A DNA stretch of 64,000 nucleotides from Pycnococcus provasolii (Eukaryota > Chlorophyta > Pseudoscourfieldiophyceae > Pseudoscourfieldiales > Pycnococcaceae). The notes beneath the pieces were generated by a model, which searched no databases, was not told the origin of the DNA, and saw only the letters and a program-made list of their open reading frames with translations. How positions within the stretch are numbered: the first letter of the stretch is position 1; every line of letters starts with the position of its first letter. Position numbers and translations under genes: made by a program. Location of the stretch: positions 248,001 through 312,000 of the forward strand of contig OW568871.1 in assembly GCA_938743325.2 (NCBI GenBank). Reading direction: 5' to 3'. Of the stretch, positions 31,451 to 39,636 are shown piece by piece.

Positions 31451-31574
31451 ATCCACTGGAGCAATCCGCGGAGGTTCGAACCCTTCAGGTGTCGTAACTT
31501 TTTTACCGAGAAGTTTAGCTAAATCCATGGCGACGCAGACACTTTGGCCGAGTGGTTAAGGCGGTGGACTTGAA
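31451..31574 (+). tRNA. Permuted tRNA-Ser(UGA), copy 1
   Basis: The 3' half (31451-31494) lies upstream of the 5' half (31538-31574). Joined at the 37/38 boundary they form a full class II cloverleaf: acceptor GACACTT with AGGTGTC (one G-U), D-stem GCC/GGC, anticodon stem GTGGA/TCCAC around loop CTTGAA plus A (anticodon TGA), variable arm GGA-GCAA-TCC, T-stem GGAGG/CCTTC with TTCGAAC loop, and discriminator G. A 43-base intervening segment separates the acceptor ends. A T9 run at 31596-31604 is a good Pol III terminator. Oddly, a T6 run (31499-31504) lies within the intervening segment. Leader AACT and trailer AGTT can form a short helix next to the splice sites. No ordinary tRNA-Ser reading fits either half alone. 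Confidence 0.87.
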
Positions 31575-31595
31575 TCTGGAGTTATCCGGTAGTTC

Positions 31596-31604
31596 TTTTT
31601 TTTT
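31596..31604 (+). terminator. Pol III T-run terminator
   Basis: Nine T residues 21 bases after the 5' half of the permuted tRNA-Ser, copy 1. Confidence 0.7.
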
Positions 31605-31787
31605 GCGCGACGTACAAACTGTGACGTGGCGACAGGCGTGTGTGTGTGAGAGGCCTTGAGGTTGGTGGTGGCCGCAAGATTGACTAGTGTCGTTAAGAAC
31701 AAATAAATCGAAAATGCATCAAATCAACAATTTAAAATGTACAAACTACAAGTTACAAAACTTTCAGGCACGTATCGTCTCACACAA

Positions 31788-32651
31788 CTACACGCCGGCG
31801 GCACCCCCGTGCAAGAGAAGTGCGCGTGCCGTGCTCTTCGCGCGCGCTGAGCTGTCGCCGTTCGCATGCGACCGGCTCGAAGGCACACCTCCAGCTGAAG
31901 ACTTCAGGTTAAGAGCCGGAGGCTGCTGATGCCTTTGCTGTTGCGTCGTCGCCTTTGTCATCATCAGCTCAAGCTGGCCTTTCAGCGTGTCTCGCTCGGC
32001 GCACGCGTCTCGCTCGCGGCGCTCGGAAGCGAGACGGTCCGCACGACAGCGTGCCACCTCCGCCTCGAGCGCACGCTCGCGCTCGGTGCTAGCCGCAAGC
32101 CTCGTCTCGGCATTGCTCAGCGACATGCGTGAGGACTCAGCAGATGCCTTGGCGGCGTCTAGGTCGCGCTGCATTGTTGCGTGCCTGGCGCCGCTTTCCT
32201 CGAGGCGTGCCGCCTGAACGGCAGCAGCTTGCTTGCTCGCATTTGCCTCAGCACTCGCCTTGGCCGTCTCAGCGGAGGCGAGCCAAGCACCCCAATTGGA
32301 CGCGCTCGCCAGCTTGCTTCGAATCTCAGCCGTCTCGCGTCGCAGGCTGTCCACCTCCGCACTCAGCGCGTCGCGCTCACTTGTCAGTGTGTCCATCTGC
32401 CTTGCACTTTCGTCCCGTTCTTTCGTCACCGTTTCGAGTTTGGCTGACAGCTTGTCCGCCTCCTTGCTCGCCTTTGTGTTTGCCTCCCTCTGCTCCGCGA
32501 CCGTCGCAAGCAGCCGGTCGCGCTGACTAGCCGCCTCGTCGCGCGCTCTCCGCGAGCTGTCGAGCTCCGCCGCGGCAGCATTCAGCTCATATGGCGCTGC
32601 CGAATAGACAAAGTCTATAACGTTACTGAATTGAGCGATCTTAGCAACCAT
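31788..32651 (-). pseudogene. Truncated copy of coiled-coil gene
   Basis: The frame encodes 287 residues. From ELNAAAAELDSSRRARDE to the end GGAAGV it is almost identical to the C-terminal 265 residues of the complete gene at 35278-36534. The first 22 residues (MVAKIAQFSNVIDFVYSAAP) come from unrelated sequence past the duplication breakpoint at 32589, so about 150 N-terminal residues of the parent are missing. It is still open and could be expressed if a promoter exists, but most likely is a fragment. Only a few base changes separate the copies, so the duplication is recent or maintained by conversion. Confidence 0.75.
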
Positions 32652-32679
32652 CTTCGCTTCTTATTCAAAAATTTCGTAC

Positions 32680-33960
32680 ATTTTTCCATCGCATCCGAAT
32701 TATGACTTACATTACTTGTCAACGCCTCCACCACGGCGGCGCTTTCCTCCGACCCGGGTCCCGTCGGCGATGTCACCTTTGCCACCGTGACGCGAGCTTT
32801 TGCTCGGCGTGCAGCTTTTGATGGAGCAACAGCGCAAGCGCGGAACGAAGCCTGGTTGCGACTACTCGTCTGGAGAGTCATCTCCGGATCTCGCCGCATG
32901 CATCCCAGCGCCAGAACGTCCGCGCTCAGAGGGTGCCGTAGCTGCACGGATCGTGCCATCCTCGCTCCAAATGTCCCAAAAGAAGCATGCGCCCGTCGCG
33001 ATTTGCTTATTGAAGTAAGGATTCGGCAGCGGTGGCAGAAGGCGTCGCGCGTCGTCTCCACGGGATTCACGCCGCACTCGATCGACGGCGGCGCGGCAAC
33101 GAAGCAATGGCTCGCGTTACGAATCAGCACGCTGACGCGCGGCGAGTCCGTCATCCGCTCGTAGAGAAAGTCCACCCCGTCCGTGGTTGCTCCCATGCGG
33201 TCATTCTCGCCCGCGACGATGAGACCCGACAGCCCGGGCGCGCCGGTGAGGTTGGACATCGACTCGCGCGTGCCCACACCACCCTGCTCAATCGGCAAGC
33301 CTGGCGTTGGCGCGAGCGCCGCGAAGCTGCGAAACCGCACCTGACCGCAAGTCGCCTCGCCCTGCACCGCGCACGTGCGCGCGACGCTAGCAGCCACCGC
33401 ACCGCCCACGGAGAATCCGCTGATTGCCATTCGATGCGCGTCGACACGCCCGCGAAGCGCATCCGCCTACGCCACTCACGATGCGTCGTACGGAATCGTT
33501 TGCACGCGGCTGTCCGGGAAGGGTGGCACGTCGCGCCCAGCCTTCTTTCTTCTTCCGGGCAAGCGAAACGTTGACGTCGTCGGCGTCTTCATCTTCGCAT
33601 TCGCCGAAAAGGCTTGACCCGAGAGGTCGGGGTAGGCTGCGGCGAGCACCGCGTGAAGTCCCATGACAGGATGAGCGGTATGCATCAGGTACGCCTCGAT
33701 GCCTTGGCAGTTGGCGCAAGCACGAACGCCGCTCGTGGCGTGGTGCAGGCTATACGCCACGGCAAACCCGTGGCTTGCGAGGTGCGTGAGCGTGGCTGAG
33801 TCCTTTGACGCGCGCCCACGTTCCAGCGTCCATGCCGAAGAGCGGGTACACCAACGAGATGAGAGGAAGTCAGCGCCGCTGTGCGAGGGAAAAATCCCTT
33901 GTAACGGCGAATGTCTGGGCTTGATTGATGTCGCAATTTCGGTTGTCACGCTGGTCGAGT
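32680..33960 (-). pseudogene. Broken alpha/beta-hydrolase gene
   Basis: Pieces of one alpha/beta-hydrolase are spread over different minus frames in the expected order: VYPLFGMDAGTWARVK near 33850, then LTHLASHGFAVAYSLHHATS near 33790, then the nucleophile elbow MAISGFSVGGAVAAS at 33430, then SGLIVAGENDRMGATTDGVD near 33210, the His region RNASHCFVAA near 33115, and NPYFNKQIATGACFFWDIW near 33015. The order resembles plant chlorophyllase or dienelactone-type hydrolases. At least three frame changes are needed, none with convincing splice sites, so I call it a pseudogene rather than a spliced gene. It sits between the two copies of the segmental duplication. Confidence 0.6.
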
Positions 33961-34053
33961 CTCGCTGGTCGGGGAGAAAAAAAAATCCCCCCCGGGGATC
34001 CCGGTCCAGTGGGACATTTGTAACGGGAGGTTTTTGATAAACGAAAGTAAACA

Positions 34054-34539
34054 ATGTCGCCCACGCGCCCGGTTTGGAGTGGCATGGTGCGGTGTGCGAC
34101 GCAGCCTGACACAATGTCGCCCACGCGCGCCCGCCGCCTGAGCAAAATCGGGAGGACGCGCCGCACGTGGCGGTCTGGCGGATGCCGTCGATGCATCCAA
34201 GTGATCAAGGAGTTCGCTACGGAGCTTGAAGCAGAATCGCGCACGACGTCTTCTGTGACCAGCGACGAATCAAATGCTTGCGCAATTTCGTACGTCTGCG
34301 AGAAGAGCCAAAAAAGCGCGACCTCACGGACCCTCGAGGAGGAGGAGGAGCGCCTCGCCAGCATAGACGCACAACCAAAGAAGAAACCAGTCACCATGAG
34401 TCCAGCATTCTTACAAACAATGCGCGAGAAGTGCGCCACGATTACATTGTCGGTTTTGTATGCGCCAGCAGGCATATACATTTACCAACACGACCACGCG
34501 CATGGAGTTACCACACAAGGTCAAAATCAAATTCCGTGA
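34054..34539 (+). CDS. Possible small protein, unknown
   Basis: This 161-residue frame has an Arg-rich start then a plausible helical part (VIKEFATELEAESRTTSSV, RTLEEEEERLASIDAQPKKK). The ATG context ACAATGTCGCCCACGCGC occurs twice, at 34054 and 34114, a local direct repeat. No family recognised. Overlapping minus frames look less protein-like. Low confidence. Confidence 0.3.
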   Translation: MSPTRPVWSGMVRCATQPDTMSPTRARRLSKIGRTRRTWRSGGCRRCIQVIKEFATELEAESRTTSSVTSDESNACAISYVCEKSQKSATSRTLEEEEERLASIDAQPKKKPVTMSPAFLQTMREKCATITLSVLYAPAGIYIYQHDHAHGVTTQGQNQIP

Positions 34540-34910
34540 CCGCGGCGGTTGAACTAAGGCATTAAATCGATTTCGCGATTTTTCCGACAATCGAGATATT
34601 CGGACCGGGAGCGTTCGCTCTTCCGCGTTACTCGAAGAGGTCAAGAGGGACGATCGCACGTGTGCACACAGCCACCGTCGAACTCACTAGGAGTTCATTC
34701 TTCTTGTAATTGTGTAACGACATTAATTGGTTCTTGCACCTAAGAAGATTTACGTACACTCGTCTATTACTTTACGTACACACACCTTTTTCCTCTCTCT
34801 TAAGTACCCGTGTAGTTTCCAACACGCCGATAGAGAGACGGCGGCGGAATGGATTTTACCGGAGTCCTCCTCTACTTCGACCACGGCCAACAACATGTCC
34901 AGCGTACACA

Positions 34911-34931
34911 GGGGATACCGGTTCGGAAAAA
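34911..34931 (+). promoter_or_regulatory. Shared leader element of permuted tRNA genes, copy 2
   Basis: Identical to the block at 31421-31441, at the same distance from the tRNA-Ser 3' half. Confidence 0.55.
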
Positions 34932-34940
34932 CTTGTTGAC

Positions 34941-35064
34941 ATCCACTGGAGCAATCCGCGGAGGTTCGAACCCTTCAGGTGTCGTAACTTTTTTACCGAG
35001 AAGTTTAGCTAAATCCATGGCGACGCAGACACTTTGGCCGAGTGGTTAAGGCGGTGGACTTGAA
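34941..35064 (+). tRNA. Permuted tRNA-Ser(UGA), copy 2
   Basis: Identical in sequence to copy 1: 3' half 34941-34984, intervening segment 34985-35027, 5' half 35028-35064. The same T6 run lies within and a T9 run lies at 35086-35094. The absence of any change in the two tRNA halves fits either recent duplication or selection. Confidence 0.87.
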
Positions 35065-35085
35065 TCTGGAGTTATCCGGTAGTTC

Positions 35086-35094
35086 TTTTTTTTT
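35086..35094 (+). terminator. Pol III T-run terminator
   Basis: Nine T residues after the 5' half of the permuted tRNA-Ser, copy 2. Confidence 0.7.
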
Positions 35095-35277
35095 GCGCGA
35101 CGTACAAACTGTGACGTGGCGACAGGCGTGTGTGTGTGAGAGGCCTTGAGGTTGGTGGTGGCCGCAAGATTGACTAGTGTCGTTAAGAACAAATAAATCG
35201 AAAATGCATCAAATCAACAATTTAAAATGTACAAACTACAAGTTACAAAACTTTCAGGCACGTATCGTCTCACACAA

Positions 35278-36534
35278 CTACACGCCGGCGGCACCCCCGT
35301 GCAAGAGAAGTGCGCGTGCCGTGCTCTTCGCGCGCGCTGAGCTGTCGCCGTTCGCATGCGACCGGCTCGAAGGCACACCTCCAGCTGAAGACTTCAGGTT
35401 AAGAGCCGGAGGCTGCTGATGCCTTTGCTGTTGCGTCGTCGCCTTTGTCATCATCAGCTCAAGCTGGCCTTTCAGCGTGTCTCGCTCGGCGCACGCGTCT
35501 CGCTCGCGGCGCTCGGAAGCGAGACGGTCCGCACGACAGCGTGCCACCTCCGCCTCGAGCGCACGCTCGCGCTCGGTGCTAGCCGCAAGCCTCGTCTCGG
35601 CATTGCTCAGCGACATGCGTGAGGACTCAGCAGATGCCTTGGCGGCGTTTAGGTCGCGCTGCATCGTTGCGTGCCTGGCGCCGCTTTCCTCGAGGCGTGC
35701 CGCCTGAACGGCAGCAGCTTGCTTGCTCGCATTTGCCTCAGCACTCGCCTTGGCCGTCTCAGCGGAGGCGAGCCAAGCACCCCAATTGGACGCGCTCGCC
35801 AGCTTGCTTCGAATCTCAGCCGTCTCGCGTCGCAGGCTGTCCACCTCCGCACTCAGCGCGTCGCGCTCACTTGTCAGTGTGTCCACCTGCCTTGCACTTT
35901 CGTCCCGTTCTTTCGTCACCGTTTCGAGTTTGGCTGACAGCTTGTCCGCCTCCTTGCTCGCCTTTGTGTTTGCCTCCCTCTGCTCCGCGACCGTCGCAAG
36001 CAGCCGGTCGCGCTGACTAGCCGCCTCGTCGCGCGCTCTCCGCGAGCTGTCGAGCTCCGCCGCGGCAGCATTCAGCTCAGCCTCGATGCCGTCGCGCGCG
36101 TCTTGCTCCTCCTGCAGCGCGCGTTCGAGCTGCGACTTTCCCATGTCTGCAGCGGCTGCGGCGTCTGCAGCCTCTTCGAGCTCGCGTCCGACGTCGTCGA
36201 CCATGGCGCTCGCGTGCTCCGCTTCTGCGAGCGCCTCGTCATATCTGGCTCGCATGCGCGCCATGTCATCCTTCGCACGTTTCGCCGCCTTGTCGGCAGC
36301 CTCTGCCCTTTTGTTGGCTCTCGTTTCCGCCTCTCTCGCGTCTCTCTCTCTCGCGCACATTTCCGCCACCATGGCCGCGGCGTCCGCGAGAGCTGCTTGG
36401 AGCTGCGTCCAGTCCGCGACGTTGCTCTCGACGATTCTGAGGACGTCAAGTTGGTCGGCGAGTTGGCGTAACGACGTGCGCGCGGCGGTGGCGAGCTGCG
36501 CGGAGTCGTACTGCGTCTGCGTCTGCGGCGCCAT
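35278..36534 (-). CDS. Coiled-coil protein, unknown
   Basis: This 418-residue protein starts at an ATG (MAPQTQTQYDSAQLATAART). Residues about 20-370 are an almost continuous Ala/Glu/Arg-rich heptad coiled coil (REAETRANKRAEAADKAAKR, LDSSRRARDEAASQRDRLLA). A single break near 235-245 has SNWGAWLAS. The tail is Gln- and Ser-rich. It is probably structural, perhaps cytoskeletal or basal-body related, but nothing fixes a family. The promoter has AACTAAGGTTAAC at 36590-36603. The 3' two thirds are duplicated at 31788-32589. Confidence 0.8.
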   Translation of the reverse strand: MAPQTQTQYDSAQLATAARTSLRQLADQLDVLRIVESNVADWTQLQAALADAAAMVAEMCARERDAREAETRANKRAEAADKAAKRAKDDMARMRARYDEALAEAEHASAMVDDVGRELEEAADAAAAADMGKSQLERALQEEQDARDGIEAELNAAAAELDSSRRARDEAASQRDRLLATVAEQREANTKASKEADKLSAKLETVTKERDESARQVDTLTSERDALSAEVDSLRRETAEIRSKLASASNWGAWLASAETAKASAEANASKQAAAVQAARLEESGARHATMQRDLNAAKASAESSRMSLSNAETRLAASTERERALEAEVARCRADRLASERRERDACAERDTLKGQLELMMTKATTQQQRHQQPPALNLKSSAGGVPSSRSHANGDSSARAKSTARALLLHGGAAGV

Positions 36535-37155
36535 ATCTAAGGTATCTTCTATTGGCGAGAGAAGAATGAAGAGGCCTTGTGTTCGGTCAAACTAAGGTTA
36601 ACTTCCCCCAGAAGGGCAGAGGAATGGATGGGTTCTCCAGTTCTCTGCAAACTTTACCCGTAGCACATTCCTACTACCAGTACATACACTGTGTGCATTC
36701 ATGCATGTGGTTGATTTGCTTGTTGACCACCTTCGCAACGTACAAAAAACACCCCTGGGAGGCAGCCTCAAGGCTCAAGCCTGCCAGGACGTGGCGAACC
36801 CCCTTGGGCAACCACTCGCCAAGACGCCAAGTTCCCAACGCGAAATCATCAGAGGCGAACTAAAATTACCACGGTAGTCTATTGTATGTACCAACCTTGC
36901 AAGACCTTTTGCAAGACCTTGCCAGACCTTGCCAGACCTTGCCAGACGTTGTCTTCGAGCCTCCTCTTGTTTGGCCTGCCCCCTCCAGGTCAAAAGCAGC
37001 ATCTCGAAAGCTAACCGTAACCCTAACCGTAACCGTAACCCTAACCCTAACCGGATGAAAGCGGATCCCTTTTGAGGGTTCCAAAAAACGGACAAGATAT
37101 TTATCCCCCATATCCCTATGTTTTCCCTTTCCCACTTTCATCATATGTAATCAGC
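36535..37155. other. Divergent promoter region with telomere-like repeat
   Basis: It lies between a minus and a plus gene. It contains a short repeat of CCTTGCCAGA (about 36916-36950) and the array at 37011-37053. No gene is supported. Confidence 0.5.
37011..37053. repeat. Telomere-like CCCTAA/CCGTAA array
   Basis: About seven units mixing AACCCT and AACCGT, about 100 bases before the hydrolase start codon. Confidence 0.85.
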
Positions 37156-38364
37156 ATGCCGGCGTCACCATCATCAATGACTTCTTCAGCTCCCAATTGG
37201 CGTGTGTCGTCATCAGTGTCGGTGTCCATAGGATTGAGCGTGTCGCTCGTCACGCTCGGACTGTGGAGTCTGCACCTGCACCGCCGCCTTGCGTTACTCG
37301 CTCGACTACTCGTATCAGCTCGTGAGGCGGCTCGTGATGCGGCTCGTGATGATGATGGACACTCGGGCGATGATGTGAGCCTTGGCGGTGAGGATACCAA
37401 CCACCAGAAGTTCGTTTCTCACTTGCGTCTCATGTCTGGACACCTGTTGAGATACGGACCATGCGAAGAACATACCATGTTCATATCTGTCTCCCCTGGT
37501 GGTGAGCAAAACCACAACGCACAGCTCGTGCCACAACATTGCGCGATTTGGATTGGGGGACTCACCGATGGAATACTCGGCGCGCCGTACCTACAACACC
37601 TCTCTCGACAACTGCACCGCAATAACTGTGCTCTCGTACAAATCAACATGAGGTCGTCGTACAGGCAGTATGGACTGCACACGCTCCGCGACGACGCGGA
37701 GGACATATACAGAGCCATGAAGAAATTGCTAGTGCTGGGGGCAGAGAAGTTCTTTCTTATTGGGCACTCGACAGGCTGTCAAGACTTGTGTAAGCTTGGT
37801 GACGCGCTCGTGCACTTGCGTGGCAGTGGTACCGAAACCGAAAAAGTCGCAGCGACGGATATGATGGCGAGGTGGTCGGGTGCCGTCTTGCAGGCACCAG
37901 TCAGCGACCGCGAAGACTTGAGTGCTGAGTCGTTGTCCGCCTTGTCGTATGCGGAAAAATCTGACGACGACGACGAGATCATCCCTGTTCGTATCCTCGG
38001 AGTTGGTCATCCTCCCATGACTTGCCGTCGTGCCAAGGCACTTTGGTCGCGAAACGGTGACGACGACTGCTTTTCGACGGATTTGACAGACGACGAGTTG
38101 GCTCGCCGTCTCAGTGGCATCGGCGAGGCGACGTGCGCTCACTTTTTATTAAGTGGCGGCGACGAGTACGCGGGCGGTCCACTGAAAGGTGGCGGCGATG
38201 GCGCGCACGCATCTCACGGCGCTCGTCTCGCGCGTCTTTGCGGCAAGGATGCAAGTTCGTCCGTCGTGAGCGGCGCGCTTCACAGCTGTTCGAATCGGGT
38301 GGAGGCTTGCGTGGAATCGATTTTGCAGCACATGCGCGTCGTTGGGTTCGTGGCATCACCGTGA
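37156..38364 (+). CDS. DUF1749-like alpha/beta-hydrolase
   Basis: Protein of 402 residues from the first ATG. An N-terminal membrane anchor lies near residues 19-40 (VSIGLSVSLVTLGLWSL). The catalytic part has the strand-and-turn IWIGGLTDGILGAPYL, then MRSSYRQYGLHTLRDDAED, and the nucleophile elbow GHSTGCQDLCK (GxSxG). This order matches the DUF1749/UPF0613 esterase-like family found in fungi and plants. The late His is probably in the GALHSCSN block. Asp-rich inserts are lineage-specific. The substrate is unknown. TGTAA follows the stop within 20 bases. Confidence 0.85.
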   Translation: MPASPSSMTSSAPNWRVSSSVSVSIGLSVSLVTLGLWSLHLHRRLALLARLLVSAREAARDAARDDDGHSGDDVSLGGEDTNHQKFVSHLRLMSGHLLRYGPCEEHTMFISVSPGGEQNHNAQLVPQHCAIWIGGLTDGILGAPYLQHLSRQLHRNNCALVQINMRSSYRQYGLHTLRDDAEDIYRAMKKLLVLGAEKFFLIGHSTGCQDLCKLGDALVHLRGSGTETEKVAATDMMARWSGAVLQAPVSDREDLSAESLSALSYAEKSDDDDEIIPVRILGVGHPPMTCRRAKALWSRNGDDDCFSTDLTDDELARRLSGIGEATCAHFLLSGGDEYAGGPLKGGGDGAHASHGARLARLCGKDASSSVVSGALHSCSNRVEACVESILQHMRVVGFVASP

Positions 38365-38444
38365 CGGGTCGCGTTCTCGTGTAATAATAATTATCTGCAG
38401 TGACAAAAATGTTCAACTTTTTTTCTTTTTACAGGGAGAAGTAC

Positions 38445-39509
38445 TTACAAGCTCGACGCGCCTTCTTTCGCGAGCAACATGAGCGCGTTGACGGTTGTGC
38501 CATCCAACTGCTCTTTGCCGGTCAAGCGCTCCGCCTCAGCCAGCTTGATCTCCGCTTGCTTTCTTAGCGAGTTCGCGAGGTTGTTGATGACAATGAGCGT
38601 GAGTGCATGGGCATCGCCGAGCTCGCGCCGACAACCGTCGAGCGCCTCGCGGTACAGCGGTTCTGCGTCGGCGTACTTGCCTTGATCCATGAGCGAGTCT
38701 GCGAGGTTATTGATGGAGTCGAGCGTGTCTCGATGTGCATCGCCGAGCTCGCGACGAGAACCGTCGAGCGCCTCGCGGAACAGCGCCTCCGCGTCGGCGT
38801 ACTTGCCTTTCTTATGGAGCAAGACCGCGAGGTTGTTGATAGAGTCGAGCGTACTCGGATGCGCATCGCCGAGCTTACGACGCTTACCGTCGAGCGCCTC
38901 GCGGTACAGCGGCTCGGCGTCGTCGTACTTGCCTTGATCCATGAGCAAGGCTGCGAGGTTGTTGATGACACTGAGCGTGACACGATGCGCATCGCCGAGC
39001 CCGCGACGAGAACCGTCGAGCGCCTCTCGGCACAGCTTCTCCGCCTCATCGCACTTGCCTTGATCCATGAGCAAGGCTGCGAGGTTGTTGATGACCATGA
39101 GCGTGAGTGGATGCGCATCGCCGAGCCCGCGACGAGAACCGTCGAGCGCCTCGCGGTACAGCGGCTCCGCTTCGGCGTGCTTGCCTTGCTTATGGAGCAA
39201 GAGCGCGAGGTTGAAGATGGACGCGAGCGTGTCTCGATGCGCATCGCCGAGCTCGCGCCGACGACCGTCGAGCGCCTCGCGGTACAGCTTCTCCGCTTCG
39301 GCGTACTTGCCTTGATCCACGAGCGAGGCTGCGAGCTCGAAGATGGACGCGAGCGTGTCCGGATGCGCATCGCCCAGCTCGCGCCGACGACCTTCGAGCG
39401 CCTCGCGGTACAGCGGCTCGGCTTCGGCGTACTTGCCTTGATCCCTGAGCGAGTTCGCGAGGTCCGTCAACGACTCAGTAGTACTACGCTTCCTCTTCTC
39501 ACTTGCCAT
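38445..39509 (-). CDS. Kinesin-light-chain-type TPR protein
   Basis: This 354-residue protein starts at the first ATG (MASEKRKRSTTES). It consists of seven full 42-residue TPR units and a partial eighth, each built on DQGKYAEAEPLYREALDG then RRRELGDAHPDTLASI. Unit length and the GDxHPxT link are those of kinesin light chain/NPHP3-type TPRs, which bind peptide cargo or partners. At DNA level it is a 126-base tandem repeat with high identity between units, suggesting recent unit expansion. No N-terminal effector domain is present, in contrast to the SHAWK gene at the left edge. The promoter has AACCCTAACCGTAACC at 39610-39635. Confidence 0.92.
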   Translation of the reverse strand: MASEKRKRSTTESLTDLANSLRDQGKYAEAEPLYREALEGRRRELGDAHPDTLASIFELAASLVDQGKYAEAEKLYREALDGRRRELGDAHRDTLASIFNLALLLHKQGKHAEAEPLYREALDGSRRGLGDAHPLTLMVINNLAALLMDQGKCDEAEKLCREALDGSRRGLGDAHRVTLSVINNLAALLMDQGKYDDAEPLYREALDGKRRKLGDAHPSTLDSINNLAVLLHKKGKYADAEALFREALDGSRRELGDAHRDTLDSINNLADSLMDQGKYADAEPLYREALDGCRRELGDAHALTLIVINNLANSLRKQAEIKLAEAERLTGKEQLDGTTVNALMLLAKEGASSL

Positions 39510-39607
39510 GCCTGCCGCAAATGCCGCCAAGAAGGCTGACGACGACGACGAGAACGAGGGATGACGAGGATGATGAGGTCATCAACCCTAGGGTCATCCC
39601 TAGCCCT

Positions 39608-39635
39608 TAAACCCTAACCGTAACCCTAACCGTAC
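39608..39635. repeat. Telomere-like CCCTAA/CCGTAA array
   Basis: Four to five AACCCT/AACCGT units about 100 bases upstream of the TPR gene and directly before the retroelement repeat. Confidence 0.85.
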
Positions 39636-39636
39636 C

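Larger units (their letters stand above)
31333..32589. repeat. Segmental duplication, copy 1
   Basis: 1257 bases nearly identical to 34823-36079 at a constant offset of 3490. It carries a permuted tRNA-Ser gene and the 3' two thirds of a coiled-coil gene. Differences cluster in the first 50 bases; the rest differs at only a few sites. Confidence 0.97.
34823..36079. repeat. Segmental duplication, copy 2
   Basis: Second copy of the 1257-base segment. Here the coiled-coil gene is complete, so this is probably the source copy. Confidence 0.97.

Noticed and set aside
31451-31494. Reading the tRNA-Ser pieces as remains of two broken ordinary tRNA genes
   Set aside because: The halves complement each other in every stem and meet exactly at 37/38, and a second isotype shows the same order; chance decay would not give that.
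38607-39539. 310-codon plus frame with regular repeats
   Set aside because: It mirrors the 126-base TPR repeats on the minus strand; the translation has no recognisable domain while the minus frame is a clear TPR protein.
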